Shown here piece by piece: positions 44,145 through 52,618 of a stretch of DNA of 64,000 bases. The position numbers and the translations under genes are program-made. The notes under the pieces are model-generated. The model was not told the DNA's origin, made no database searches, and was given only the letters and a program-made list of their open reading frames with translations. Source of the DNA: Acidobacteriota bacterium (lineage in GTDB: Bacteria > Acidobacteriota > Vicinamibacteria > Marinacidobacterales > Marinacidobacteraceae); contig JAJEIY010000073.1 of assembly GCA_022828085.1 (NCBI GenBank), forward strand, positions 41,001 to 105,000, read 5' to 3'. Positions within the stretch are counted from its first letter, which is position 1. The number at the start of each line of letters is the position of its first letter.

Positions 44145-45398
44145 TCACCGCAGTCCGGACCGGACCTCAGAGGCCCCTCCACCCAACGTCGCCCCGAGTG
44201 GAGCGCCGCGCAGGAAATCGGTCAGCGGCTGGTGCTTCACTCCCTGGAAGTCGGACGGCTGATGCGTATCCAGCGACAGCAGAACCCGCGGATAGTGGTC
44301 GCGAACCGCCGCGAACGCCGATAGCTCGCGCTCCAGGGTGGCCGGCGATTCCAACAGGTAGGCAACCTGGACGTACCACCGCTCACTCCGCGACTCCGCC
44401 ACGAAGTCGATCTCGCGGTCGCCGGCGACGCCGACCCTCACCTCGTAGCCACGGCGGCGCAGTTCCAGGAAGACGAGGTTCTCCAGGACGCCGCCGATAT
44501 CGCTCTCCCGGTAGCCCGTAATCCCGTTGCGCAGCCCGACATCCCCCAGGTAGTGCTTCTGATTCACCTGCAGCAGTCGGCGGCCGCGGATGTCGAAACG
44601 CGCGACCGGCGCCAGCAGGAACGCCTCCCCCAGATGGGCCAGGTAGTTGAGCACGGTGTCCACGGCCACCTTGCGCCGCTGACTCTTCATGAAGTCGGCG
44701 ATCCGCTTGGCGGACACCAGGCTGCCCAGACTGTCCACCGCGAAGCGCAGGATCGCCTCGAACAGCGTCACGTCGCGGATCCGGTGACGACCGATCACGT
44801 CCCGGACCGCGATCGTGCTCACCATGTCGGCCAGCATCTGATCCACGACGAGGTCGCTGAGATCGGTATGCAGCAACCCCGGAAGGCCCCCGGTCCTCAA
44901 ATACAACCGGAAGCGGCCGGAGTCGTCGAGCGGCGTTCGCTCGCGCATCGCGTACAGCTCGTCGAACTCGCCCAGCGTTAGCGGGAAGACCTGGAGCGCG
45001 ACGTAGCGCCCGGCGATCAGCGTCGCGAGTTCGGACGACAGGAGCGTTGCGTTCGACCCGGCGAGGACGACCTGCGTCTGCGGCTCGCCGTTCAGCGAAG
45101 CGACCGCCCGCTCCCAGGCGGCGATCTGCTGGACTTCGTCCACGATGACCACCCGCGGTTCGGCGCGGCGGGAGTTGGCCTCCACGTAGTCCACCAGATC
45201 GCGCGCCGTGCGCACTTCGTCGAAAGCGAACGACTCCTTGTCCACGTACACCACCTGGCGTTCGTCGCGTAGCGATGCCGCGAACTGGCGCAGAAGGACG
45301 CTCTTCCCGACCCGGCGAATGCCAGTGACCGCGGTGACGACGGGGGCGTCGAGGAACTGCCGGAGCCTTCCGAGATAGGTCCGGCGATGGATCTGCAT
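44145..45398 (-). CDS. Stand-alone AAA-type ATPase with DUF4143 C-terminus
   Basis: This 417-residue protein has Walker A TGIRRVGKS at residues 25-33, Walker B RVVIVDEVQQI near residue 85, LAGSNATLL as sensor, a winged-helix segment (VAVDTVLNYLAHLGEAFLL), and a PD-(D/E)XK-like C-terminus (REIDFVAES then WYVQVAYLL). The usual Lys of the nuclease-like motif is replaced (QVAY in place of E-x-K), so nuclease activity is doubtful. It shares the family of the proteins at 8606 and 24556 but is a separate subtype. It lies next to the VapBC-like pair and has a double operator-like site upstream. Confidence 0.9.
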   Translation of the reverse strand: MQIHRRTYLGRLRQFLDAPVVTAVTGIRRVGKSVLLRQFAASLRDERQVVYVDKESFAFDEVRTARDLVDYVEANSRRAEPRVVIVDEVQQIAAWERAVASLNGEPQTQVVLAGSNATLLSSELATLIAGRYVALQVFPLTLGEFDELYAMRERTPLDDSGRFRLYLRTGGLPGLLHTDLSDLVVDQMLADMVSTIAVRDVIGRHRIRDVTLFEAILRFAVDSLGSLVSAKRIADFMKSQRRKVAVDTVLNYLAHLGEAFLLAPVARFDIRGRRLLQVNQKHYLGDVGLRNGITGYRESDIGGVLENLVFLELRRRGYEVRVGVAGDREIDFVAESRSERWYVQVAYLLESPATLERELSAFAAVRDHYPRVLLSLDTHQPSDFQGVKHQPLTDFLRGAPLGATLGGGASEVRSGLR

Positions 45399-45402
45399 CG
45401 AA

Positions 45403-45458
45403 TTCGTATATACACGAAACTATAGCGTGTATGACAATATATTTCGGTTATAAACGAA
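45403..45458 (-). promoter_or_regulatory. Two 16-bp operator-like dyads 40 bp apart upstream of the ATPase gene
   Basis: TTCGTATATACACGAA (45403-45418) and TTCGGTTATAAACGAA (45443-45458) share TTCG at one end and ACGAA at the other. Their starts are exactly 40 bp apart, and the first lies 5 bp before the ATG. The AT content is sharply above the surroundings. Confidence 0.6.
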
Positions 45459-45598
45459 GAATGTCCGCGCCACCGTGCCGGGCGCGCGTCTCCATCGGAA
45501 GGCCGAGCTGCCGGATGCCGGCGTGCACCCTCAAGGCATGAGAATGGCCCCCCGGAGGGGGCGCCCATGCCGGGTAATCTGCGACCGTGAAACTCTGG

Positions 45599-46507
45599 AT
45601 GCGCATCCACCGAGGGACGGCAACGTTCCTCCTGTCCCTGGGCGTGGCGGGAGCCGCCACCGGACAGCCCGCCACCGAGATCACTGTCGCGACCTGGAAC
45701 ATCGCCTGGTTCGGGGACGGGATCCGCGACGGGGTGCTTCGGGGCAACCAGCGCGGCGGCCGCTTCCTGCGGCGGGAGGCCGATTTCGCGCGGTTGCGCG
45801 AGGTGGTGACCCGGCTTATGGACCACGGCGTCGAGGTCGTCGGCCTTCAGGAAGTCGAGAACGCGGCCGCCGTGCGGCGGATCTTCCCGGAGAACGATTG
45901 GGACCTCTTCCTTTCGACCCGCGAGACCGATCCGGAATGGTCCCAGCGCACCGCGATCGTGGTGCGCCGGGCCGCGGGCTGGCGCGTCGAACGGCATCCG
46001 GACGTCATCGAGTGGTCCCCGCAGGGCCGCGACCGGCACGGGGTGGACCTCACCCTCACGCGGAGAGAAGAGCGGGTCCGGGTGCTCACCGTCCACTTCC
46101 AGTCCGGGTGCCAGGGCGAACCACTCCGTTCCGCCAAACCACAGTGCGGGTTCCTGCGGATGCAGTTCGCCGTCCTCAAGGGCTGGCTCTTCGAACGTAT
46201 GGCGGAGGGAGTTCCAACCGTGGTGGCCGGCGACTGGAACCGGTTCCTGTCCCGCCCGGGCGACGAGGCGGCGGCCGGTCTGCCCGGCGGGGCGCTGGTT
46301 CTCCCGCCCCCGGGCAGCGCTCCCGCGTGCTGGGGCGGCTTCTTCGATCACTACGTGGACCACATCGTGGCCTTCGCCCCGCGGGGACGGGTATCCCCCC
46401 GGACAGCGTTCGAAGAGGTGCTCTACGGGGCGCCGAGCGCGGCGCGCGACCGGCTTTCGGACCACTGTCCGTTGGTCGCGACGCTCGGCTTCGAAGCGCG
46501 CCGGTAG
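45599..46507 (+). CDS. Secreted endonuclease/exonuclease/phosphatase-family protein
   Basis: This exported protein of 302 residues (306 if the GTG at 45587 is used) has a signal sequence (FLLSLGVAGAATGQ) and an EEP domain. Motifs read ATWNIAWFGDG, VVGLQEVENA with the metal-binding Glu, VLTVHFQSGC, AGDWNRFL with catalytic Asp and Asn, and a terminal LSDHCPLVATL with the catalytic Asp-His. A secreted DNase, RNase or phosphatase role is likely; sphingomyelinase-like activity cannot be excluded. Cysteines in SGCQGEP and PQCGF may form a disulfide. Neither start has a good ribosome-binding site. Confidence 0.85.
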   Translation: MRIHRGTATFLLSLGVAGAATGQPATEITVATWNIAWFGDGIRDGVLRGNQRGGRFLRREADFARLREVVTRLMDHGVEVVGLQEVENAAAVRRIFPENDWDLFLSTRETDPEWSQRTAIVVRRAAGWRVERHPDVIEWSPQGRDRHGVDLTLTRREERVRVLTVHFQSGCQGEPLRSAKPQCGFLRMQFAVLKGWLFERMAEGVPTVVAGDWNRFLSRPGDEAAAGLPGGALVLPPPGSAPACWGGFFDHYVDHIVAFAPRGRVSPRTAFEEVLYGAPSAARDRLSDHCPLVATLGFEARR

Positions 46508-46546
46508 GGCCGCTCCGCAGAAAAGCAACAACAGTTAAGTTTCTGC

Positions 46547-49500
46547 TTGAACTGCGGGTCGCAGGCTGTCGTACACTGGCCGATTCTGTCCCGCCCGGCC
46601 CCTACGTTCCGTCTCGAAGCCACGCTGGCCACCGCCGGGCATCTGCACTTCTGGGCGCCCGGCGTGCCGGCCGGCGAGCTCTCCGCGTGGCTCAGCCGGC
46701 GGGTGGGAGACCGATGGCCGGCCCCGGCGGGGCCCGCCGCCTTCGAGTCCCGTTCGCCCGACTCCGGCGGCCCCGGACTGACGCTCGCACCGCTCGAAGC
46801 GGCGGCAACGCTGGCTGCCTGCGCTCCGCGCGAGGGCGATGCCGATTTCCGGTCGGCGTCGCTTCGTTTCTGGTCCCTGGCCAGCCGCTTCCTGCTGGGG
46901 CTGCTGTCCCGCGGCCGCTTCCGTCCCACCGTTCACCGCAACGGGAGTGACGGCGCCGCGCTCTGGCAGGCGGATCTCGGTTCCCAGCAACGGGAACTCG
47001 ACGCACTGCGGCTCGCGGCGCCGCCCGCGGCCCTCGGCGGACTGGATGCCGAGACCGCCATCAGCGGCTATCTCGTGGCGCTCGGAGACAGCGTCATTCG
47101 CGACGCGGGCCGGCGCCTGGGCTGGTCGCCGGGGGCGGCGGACGCCCCGGGGGACCGGCGGGAAGTCATCGAGCGGGTTCTCGATGACCTCTTCTCGGGC
47201 GGCTCCGGCGGACTCGGCGGCGAGAGCACCGAAGCTCTCTGGCGCGTGGACACCGCGCTCGGAGGCCGTAGGGCGGACCCGGATGCGGGAGCGGTCGGAA
47301 GCGCCCGATTGGTCTTCCTGCTCGAACCCCCGGCCGACGAGTCCGAGACCGTGCCCGCCGCGACCGACCCCGACGAGCTCCGGTGGCGGATCCGCTTCGG
47401 GCTCGCGATTCCTCCGGATTCCGGCACTCGAGCGGCGGACGTGGGCGGTGCGGCGTCCGCCGGGGACGTCCTCGCGCCGCTCGGCGAGGTCTGGAACGCT
47501 CGTGACGCGGCGGCGAACCTCCGGCGTTTCGGGGTTGCCGACCCGGCGATCCCGCTCCTCGAAAATCTGGGCCGGGCGGCGCGCGCCTGCCCGTTGCTCG
47601 AGCGCGGGCTGGAGTGCACGGGCCCCGAGGAAGTCCGGGTATCGGCAGCCGAGGCCTACGAGTTCCTCCACGAAGGGCAGGAGGCGCTGGCGAGCCAGGG
47701 GTTCGAGGTTCGCATTCCGCCCACTCTCGCCGGTCGGCGCGGGCGGAAGCCGACGCTGCGGCTCACCGTCCGGCCGGACACCGGCTCTCCCGGTCCGGTC
47801 CCGCGCACGGTACGGGCGGCGGAACTGGCCGGATCCCCGCCGGACGGCGGCGTTGGCCTCGACGCGCTGGTGAACTACGCCTGGGAGGTGGCCATCGATG
47901 ACCACACCTGGACGCTCGACGATTTTCGGCGGCTGACCCGGGGAAAACGGCGTCTGGTGCGGGCGAGCGACGCCTGGGTGGAGCTGGACCAGGACGCCGT
48001 GAACCGGCTCTTCACGGAAGCGGCGCGCCGCCGGGCGCACGCGGACCGGTCTCCGGTGCTGCGGGACGCGCTGCGCGAGCGGCTGCGACTCGCTTCGCCG
48101 GCGCCCGATCTCTTCGAGCCGGAGGAAACGGCGCCGGTCCTGTCCCAGATCGAGGGCGAGGCCTGGATCGGGTCGCTGTTCAACGCCCTCGAAGCCGCCG
48201 CGGAGGAGCTGGGACCGCTCGACCCGCCGTCCGGTCTGAAGACGGAACTCCGGCCCTACCAGCGGGTCGGCTACGGCTGGCTGCGCCTGCTGGCGGACCA
48301 CGGGCTCGGCGGCTGTCTCGCAGACGACATGGGCCTCGGAAAGACCTGTCAGGCCCTCACCTTCCTGCTGGGAGAGCAGGAGGCGGGCCGGTTGACGCTG
48401 CCGTGGCTTCTCGTGTGCCCCAACTCCATCGTCGCCAACTGGAGGAAGGAAGCCGAGCGCTTCGCGCCTTCGCTGCGCCTTCACGTCCGTCAGGGCGCGG
48501 GACGGTCGCGCGGCGCCGACCTGTCGCGGGCGCTCGAGGAGAGCGACCTCGTGGTGTGTTCCTTCGGGATCACGCACCGCGACTTCGATCAGTTGCGCGA
48601 CGTGGAGTGGGGCGGCCTCATCGTGGACGAGGCCCAGAACCTGAAGAATCCGGGGGCCAAGCAGACCCGGGCGGTACGCCGGCTGAGGGCGCCGATCCGC
48701 TTTGCGCTCACCGGCACGCCGCTCGAGAACCGCCTCACCGACCTCTGGTCCATCATGGAGATCCTCAACCCGGGCTTCCTGGGTCCGGAACGCACGTTCC
48801 GGCGGACGTTCACGGCGGCCGTGGAAGGCGCCCAGGATCCGGAGGCGACCGAGGAACTCCGCCGGCTCGTCCGTCCCTTCATTCTCCGCCGGCTCAAGAC
48901 CGACCCCAAGGTCATCCGCGATCTGCCGGAAAAGCACCAGACCCGGGTCTATTGCAACCTCACCGTCGAGCAGGCTTCGCTCTACCAGGCGGCCGTGGAC
49001 CAGTGCCTGGAGCGGATCGAACGCAACACCGGCTTTGCGCGGCGCGGCGAGATCCTGCGCACCCTGACCCGCCTCAAACAGATCTGCAACCACCCCGAGA
49101 ACTTCCTCGCCGCCGGGGGACTGCTGTCCGGGCGGTCCGGGAAGCTGACGCGCCTCGTCGAGATCCTGACCGAGGTTGTGCAACAGGGGGAGCGAGCGCT
49201 GGTCTTCACGCAGTTCGCGGAAATGGCGAAGTTGCTGGCTCCGTATCTCTCGGAAGTTCTGGACGCCGAGATCCCGGTCCTTCACGGGTCCGTCTCGCTC
49301 CGGGAGCGGGACGCCATCGTCACCCGGTTCCAGGAAGCGGCGCATCCGCCGCCGGTGCTCGTGGTGTCGCTCAAGACCGGCGGTTACGGCCTCAACCTCA
49401 CCCGGGCGAGTCACGTGGTGCACTACGACCGCTGGTGGAATCCCGCCGTCGAGAACCAGGCTACCGACCGGGCGTTCCGGATCGGCCAGAGCAAGCGGGT

Positions 49501-49678
49501 CCTGGTGCACAAGTTCCTGTGCACCGGCACGCTGGAGGAACGCATCGCCGACCTCCTGGAGCGGAAGTCCGCGCTTGCGGAGTCGGTGATCGGGACGGGA
49601 GAGGGCTGGTTGACCTCGCTGTCCTCCGAGGCGCTTCAGAACGTGCTGGTGCTCGACCCGGAGGCGGTTGCCGAGTGA
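46547..49678 (+). CDS. SNF2-family DNA-dependent ATPase (bacterial Rad54-like)
   Basis: This protein of about 1043 residues has a long N-terminal region of unknown structure (1-560) including a segment typical of bacterial SNF2 proteins (RLTRGKRRLVRASDAWVELD). The ATPase follows: motif I ADDMGLGKT near residue 592, motif II VDEAQNLKNP near 693, motif III LTGTPLENRL, motif V KTGGYGLNLT and motif VI QATDRAFRIGQ. It should translocate on double-stranded DNA and remodel bound proteins. The TTG start at 46547 is the earliest in frame and is uncertain. Its TGA overlaps the GTG of the next gene (GTGA), which marks the next product as a partner. Confidence 0.9.
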   Translation: MNCGSQAVVHWPILSRPAPTFRLEATLATAGHLHFWAPGVPAGELSAWLSRRVGDRWPAPAGPAAFESRSPDSGGPGLTLAPLEAAATLAACAPREGDADFRSASLRFWSLASRFLLGLLSRGRFRPTVHRNGSDGAALWQADLGSQQRELDALRLAAPPAALGGLDAETAISGYLVALGDSVIRDAGRRLGWSPGAADAPGDRREVIERVLDDLFSGGSGGLGGESTEALWRVDTALGGRRADPDAGAVGSARLVFLLEPPADESETVPAATDPDELRWRIRFGLAIPPDSGTRAADVGGAASAGDVLAPLGEVWNARDAAANLRRFGVADPAIPLLENLGRAARACPLLERGLECTGPEEVRVSAAEAYEFLHEGQEALASQGFEVRIPPTLAGRRGRKPTLRLTVRPDTGSPGPVPRTVRAAELAGSPPDGGVGLDALVNYAWEVAIDDHTWTLDDFRRLTRGKRRLVRASDAWVELDQDAVNRLFTEAARRRAHADRSPVLRDALRERLRLASPAPDLFEPEETAPVLSQIEGEAWIGSLFNALEAAAEELGPLDPPSGLKTELRPYQRVGYGWLRLLADHGLGGCLADDMGLGKTCQALTFLLGEQEAGRLTLPWLLVCPNSIVANWRKEAERFAPSLRLHVRQGAGRSRGADLSRALEESDLVVCSFGITHRDFDQLRDVEWGGLIVDEAQNLKNPGAKQTRAVRRLRAPIRFALTGTPLENRLTDLWSIMEILNPGFLGPERTFRRTFTAAVEGAQDPEATEELRRLVRPFILRRLKTDPKVIRDLPEKHQTRVYCNLTVEQASLYQAAVDQCLERIERNTGFARRGEILRTLTRLKQICNHPENFLAAGGLLSGRSGKLTRLVEILTEVVQQGERALVFTQFAEMAKLLAPYLSEVLDAEIPVLHGSVSLRERDAIVTRFQEAAHPPPVLVVSLKTGGYGLNLTRASHVVHYDRWWNPAVENQATDRAFRIGQSKRVLVHKFLCTGTLEERIADLLERKSALAESVIGTGEGWLTSLSSEALQNVLVLDPEAVAE

Positions 49679-50355
49679 GTAACGAACTGCCGTGGTGGGC
49701 GGCGGACTTCCTCAGAGCCTCGAGAAACGGCGTCGAGGGGCGCGCCCGGGGCGAGGTGAACGTCGTTCCCGGCCGAGTGCAGGCCCTGGTGGAGGGCCGC
49801 GGGTTCCGTCCCACCGAGGTCCTGCTGGAGACGCCGGTCCTGGACCGGCGGCGATGGCGAGCCTTCTTCGAGGTCTTCGCCGAGCGGGCGCTCTATCCGG
49901 CCGCCCTCTTCGCCGGTTACCTGCCCCGATCGGCCAAGTCGGTCCTCGCCCGCCGGGGAGTGCGCCTCGTGCCGCCGCCCAGCCGCCTCAACCTGGGTCC
50001 GTATCCCTGCCCTTCCGAGACCGTCGCGCGCGCCCTGCTCCTGATCGCCGAGCACTTCGCGTCCGACCCGTTCCGGCTGCTGCTCTTCCGCGGCGCGGAC
50101 CGCCAGTCCGTGATGACGGGGATCGCCCGGCGCTGGAAGGCGAGCGGCGTGCGCCGGCCGGCGATCGAACTCGACGAACTGCGGGAGATCCTCGACCGGT
50201 CACCCGACCCGGAGTCGGATTCCCTGCTGCCGGTGGTGCAGCGAGCGGAAGCCTTCCGCGACGATCCGATCCTGCGCGGGAACCTGGCCCGGCTCTACAC
50301 GAAAGTCTCCGAGCGCGCCGCCGCCGTAACCCCGCGGTCCCGGTTGGAGGACTAG
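49675..50355 (+). CDS. SNF2-partner protein, SWIM-protein-like but without the zinc ligands
   Basis: This 226-residue protein starts MSNELPWWAADFLRA, then RNGVEGRARGEVNVVPGRVQALVEGRGF, the opening layout of the SWIM zinc-finger proteins normally encoded after bacterial SNF2 ATPases. The CxCx(n)CxH metal site expected after that layout is absent; only one cysteine occurs (PYPCPSE). The rest is helical and Arg-rich. GTG at 49675 overlaps the SNF2 stop, so the two are coupled. It may be a degenerate SWIM subunit that keeps a structural role. Confidence 0.7.
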   Translation: MSNELPWWAADFLRASRNGVEGRARGEVNVVPGRVQALVEGRGFRPTEVLLETPVLDRRRWRAFFEVFAERALYPAALFAGYLPRSAKSVLARRGVRLVPPPSRLNLGPYPCPSETVARALLLIAEHFASDPFRLLLFRGADRQSVMTGIARRWKASGVRRPAIELDELREILDRSPDPESDSLLPVVQRAEAFRDDPILRGNLARLYTKVSERAAAVTPRSRLED

Positions 50356-51290
50356 TCCCACTCCCAGCGCTCGCCCTGGCGGATGGTGTCCCGCCGGGCC
50401 AGGAAGTAGGCAAGGCCCAGACAGACGCCGAAGAACAGTCCGATCCCGTGCGCCCGGTAGCTCACTTCGGGACGGATCGAGGTGGGGACGAGGACGACGA
50501 GAAAGAACCCGACCACCCGGACGATCCGTTTGGCCACCGGGAGGCGGCGCTCCACCAGCACGTAGAGCGTGAGCCAGGCGCCCGCGAGGAGATAGAGCAT
50601 TCCGGACGCCCCCACCACCCGGATGTTCGGCGGGTACCCCTCGAGCGTCACCGCCAGCGCGACCGCCGAGAGCGGCACCGCACTCCACGGATAGAGGCTG
50701 GGGCCGAACGCCCCGTAAGAGAGGTAGATCAGCCAGGCGAGGAAGACCGCGTTCGAGAGCAGATGGATGGCGTCGGCGTGCGCCGCGATCGCGGTCAGGA
50801 GGCGCCAGGTCTCCCCCTGTTCGAACACCGCTTCACCGCTCGCCGGGAGCGCGGCCGCGAAGCCCGGCGGCCCCCACCAGTAGAGCGCGCTCACCACCGC
50901 GAGGATCCCGAGCGTCAAGCCCACGGCCCGGGCGGCGTCCTTCCCGGGCTTTTTCGAGAGGATGGTCGAAACGACGTGTGGCTGGGACGCGTCGGTATCC
51001 GGTGCCCCCCGCGCCGGCCGGCCGAAGAAGACGCCCCGGATGACGCCGGGCCGGTCGTCCTCTTCCTCCTCCGGTTCCAGGTCGTAGTCCCCGGCATCGG
51101 AGCCCTCGGGCTGCGTGAACTCGTCGTGCTCCCAGGGTTCATACGTCCCGGATTCCGGGTCGGGAGCGGTCCACTCCTCGTCCGGCGGCGCCTCCGGCTC
51201 CGGGACCTCGCGGAACCGCCGCTCCGCGAACCGATCGGAGCGGATCTCCCCCGACGGCCATTTCGGTTTCCTGCGCCGCCAGAAGGTCAC
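50352..51290 (-). CDS. Rhomboid-family intramembrane serine protease
   Basis: This 312-residue protein has an acidic soluble N-terminal region (1-115, rich in Glu, Asp and Pro) and six or so membrane helices. Catalytic Ser229 lies in VVGASGMLYLLAG and catalytic His281 in YRAHGIGLFFG; HLLSNAVFL in an earlier helix is also typical. The GTG at 51290 was chosen because GCGGAG lies upstream; an upstream GTG at 51380 would add 30 residues. Its TAG and the TAG of the convergent SNF2-partner gene overlap in the palindrome CTAG. The substrate is unknown. Confidence 0.87.
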   Translation of the reverse strand: MTFWRRRKPKWPSGEIRSDRFAERRFREVPEPEAPPDEEWTAPDPESGTYEPWEHDEFTQPEGSDAGDYDLEPEEEEDDRPGVIRGVFFGRPARGAPDTDASQPHVVSTILSKKPGKDAARAVGLTLGILAVVSALYWWGPPGFAAALPASGEAVFEQGETWRLLTAIAAHADAIHLLSNAVFLAWLIYLSYGAFGPSLYPWSAVPLSAVALAVTLEGYPPNIRVVGASGMLYLLAGAWLTLYVLVERRLPVAKRIVRVVGFFLVVLVPTSIRPEVSYRAHGIGLFFGVCLGLAYFLARRDTIRQGERWEWD

Positions 51291-51403
51291 GAGACAGTAT
51301 TCTCCGCGCCCCGGCTTGTCGCCCGCCTTCCGGGCCGCCCGGTCTTCGCACCGCCCGCTGCCGCTTCTCCTATCCGGCACGCCGGATTCGGACCCGTATC
51401 GCC

Positions 51404-52618
51404 ATGCCCAAACGTATTGCCCTCGCCTATTCCGGCGGACTTGACACCTCCTGCGCCATTCCCTGGCTCAGGGAGAACTACGACGCCGAAGTCCTCGCGA
51501 TCATCGCGGATGTAGGACAGAACGAAGACCTCCAGGCCGCGTCGGAGAAGGCGATGGCCTCCGGGGCCTCCGCGGTGTTCGTCGAGGACCTCCGCGACGA
51601 GTTCGTGGGCAGCTACGTCTTTCCGGCGGTGCGGGCCGGCGCCGTGTACGAGGGCCGCTATCTGCTCGGCACCTCGCTCGCCCGCCCGACGATCGCGAAG
51701 TACCAGGTGGACATTGCCCGGCAGGAAGGCGCCGACGCGGTGGCCCACGGGTGCACCGGCAAGGGGAACGACCAGGTCCGCTTCGAGCTTGCCTTTCACG
51801 CGCTCGCCCCGGACCTCGAGGTCATCGCTCCCTGGCGCCTCTGGGACATCCGGTCGCGGGAGGACGCCCTCGCCTACGCGGCGCGTCACGGCGTGCCCGT
51901 CGAACAGAAGGCCGGGGACCTCTACAGCCGTGACCAGAACCTCCTGCACCTGAGCCACGAGGGCGAGGACCTGGAGGATCCCTGGAACGCCCCTCCGGCG
52001 AGCCTCTATCGCATTACCCGGAATCCGGACCGCACCGAGCCGGACCCGGAGGCGGTGGACGTCGGTTTCGAGAGCGGCATCCCGGTCGCGGTGGACGGCG
52101 AGCCCCTCGCGCCCGCCGCACTACTCACCCGGCTGAACGAGGCGGGGGCCCGGCACGGGGTCGGCCGGGTGGACATCGTCGAGAACCGGCTGGTCGGGAT
52201 GAAATCGCGCGGCGTGTACGAGACCCCGGGCGGCACGATCCTCCACGAGGCGAAGGCCGCTCTCCAGAGCCTCACCCTCGACCGGGCCACGGACCACTTC
52301 GCCGCATCCGTCGCGCTCCGCTATGCCGAGCTGGTGTACGACGGCAAGTGGTTCTCCGCGCTCCGGGAAGCCCTCGACGCCTTCTTCGCCGAGGCGCACC
52401 GGAACACCACGGGGACGGTGCGGGTCCGCCTCCACCGGGGCGTCGCCCAGGCGGTGGGACGCAAGAGCCCGAAGAGCCTCTACCGGGAAGACTTCGCGAC
52501 CTTCGGCGCCGACGAGGTGTACCGGCAATCGGACGCGGAGGGCTTCATCCGCCTCTTCGGCCTTCCCGAGCGCATCCGGCGCCTGTCCGGAGCGGACTCC
52601 CCGGACGAGGAATCATGA
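51404..52618 (+). CDS. argG: Argininosuccinate synthase
   Basis: This 404-residue cytosolic enzyme condenses citrulline and aspartate, using ATP, in arginine synthesis. The N-terminal PP-loop AYSGGLDTS (residues 8-16) binds ATP, and GCTGKGNDQVRFE and LVGMKSRGVYETPGG are highly conserved family segments. The ATG at 51404 is unambiguous. The TGA overlaps the argH ATG (ATGA), so both enzymes are produced together. Confidence 0.97.
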   Translation: MPKRIALAYSGGLDTSCAIPWLRENYDAEVLAIIADVGQNEDLQAASEKAMASGASAVFVEDLRDEFVGSYVFPAVRAGAVYEGRYLLGTSLARPTIAKYQVDIARQEGADAVAHGCTGKGNDQVRFELAFHALAPDLEVIAPWRLWDIRSREDALAYAARHGVPVEQKAGDLYSRDQNLLHLSHEGEDLEDPWNAPPASLYRITRNPDRTEPDPEAVDVGFESGIPVAVDGEPLAPAALLTRLNEAGARHGVGRVDIVENRLVGMKSRGVYETPGGTILHEAKAALQSLTLDRATDHFAASVALRYAELVYDGKWFSALREALDAFFAEAHRNTTGTVRVRLHRGVAQAVGRKSPKSLYREDFATFGADEVYRQSDAEGFIRLFGLPERIRRLSGADSPDEES

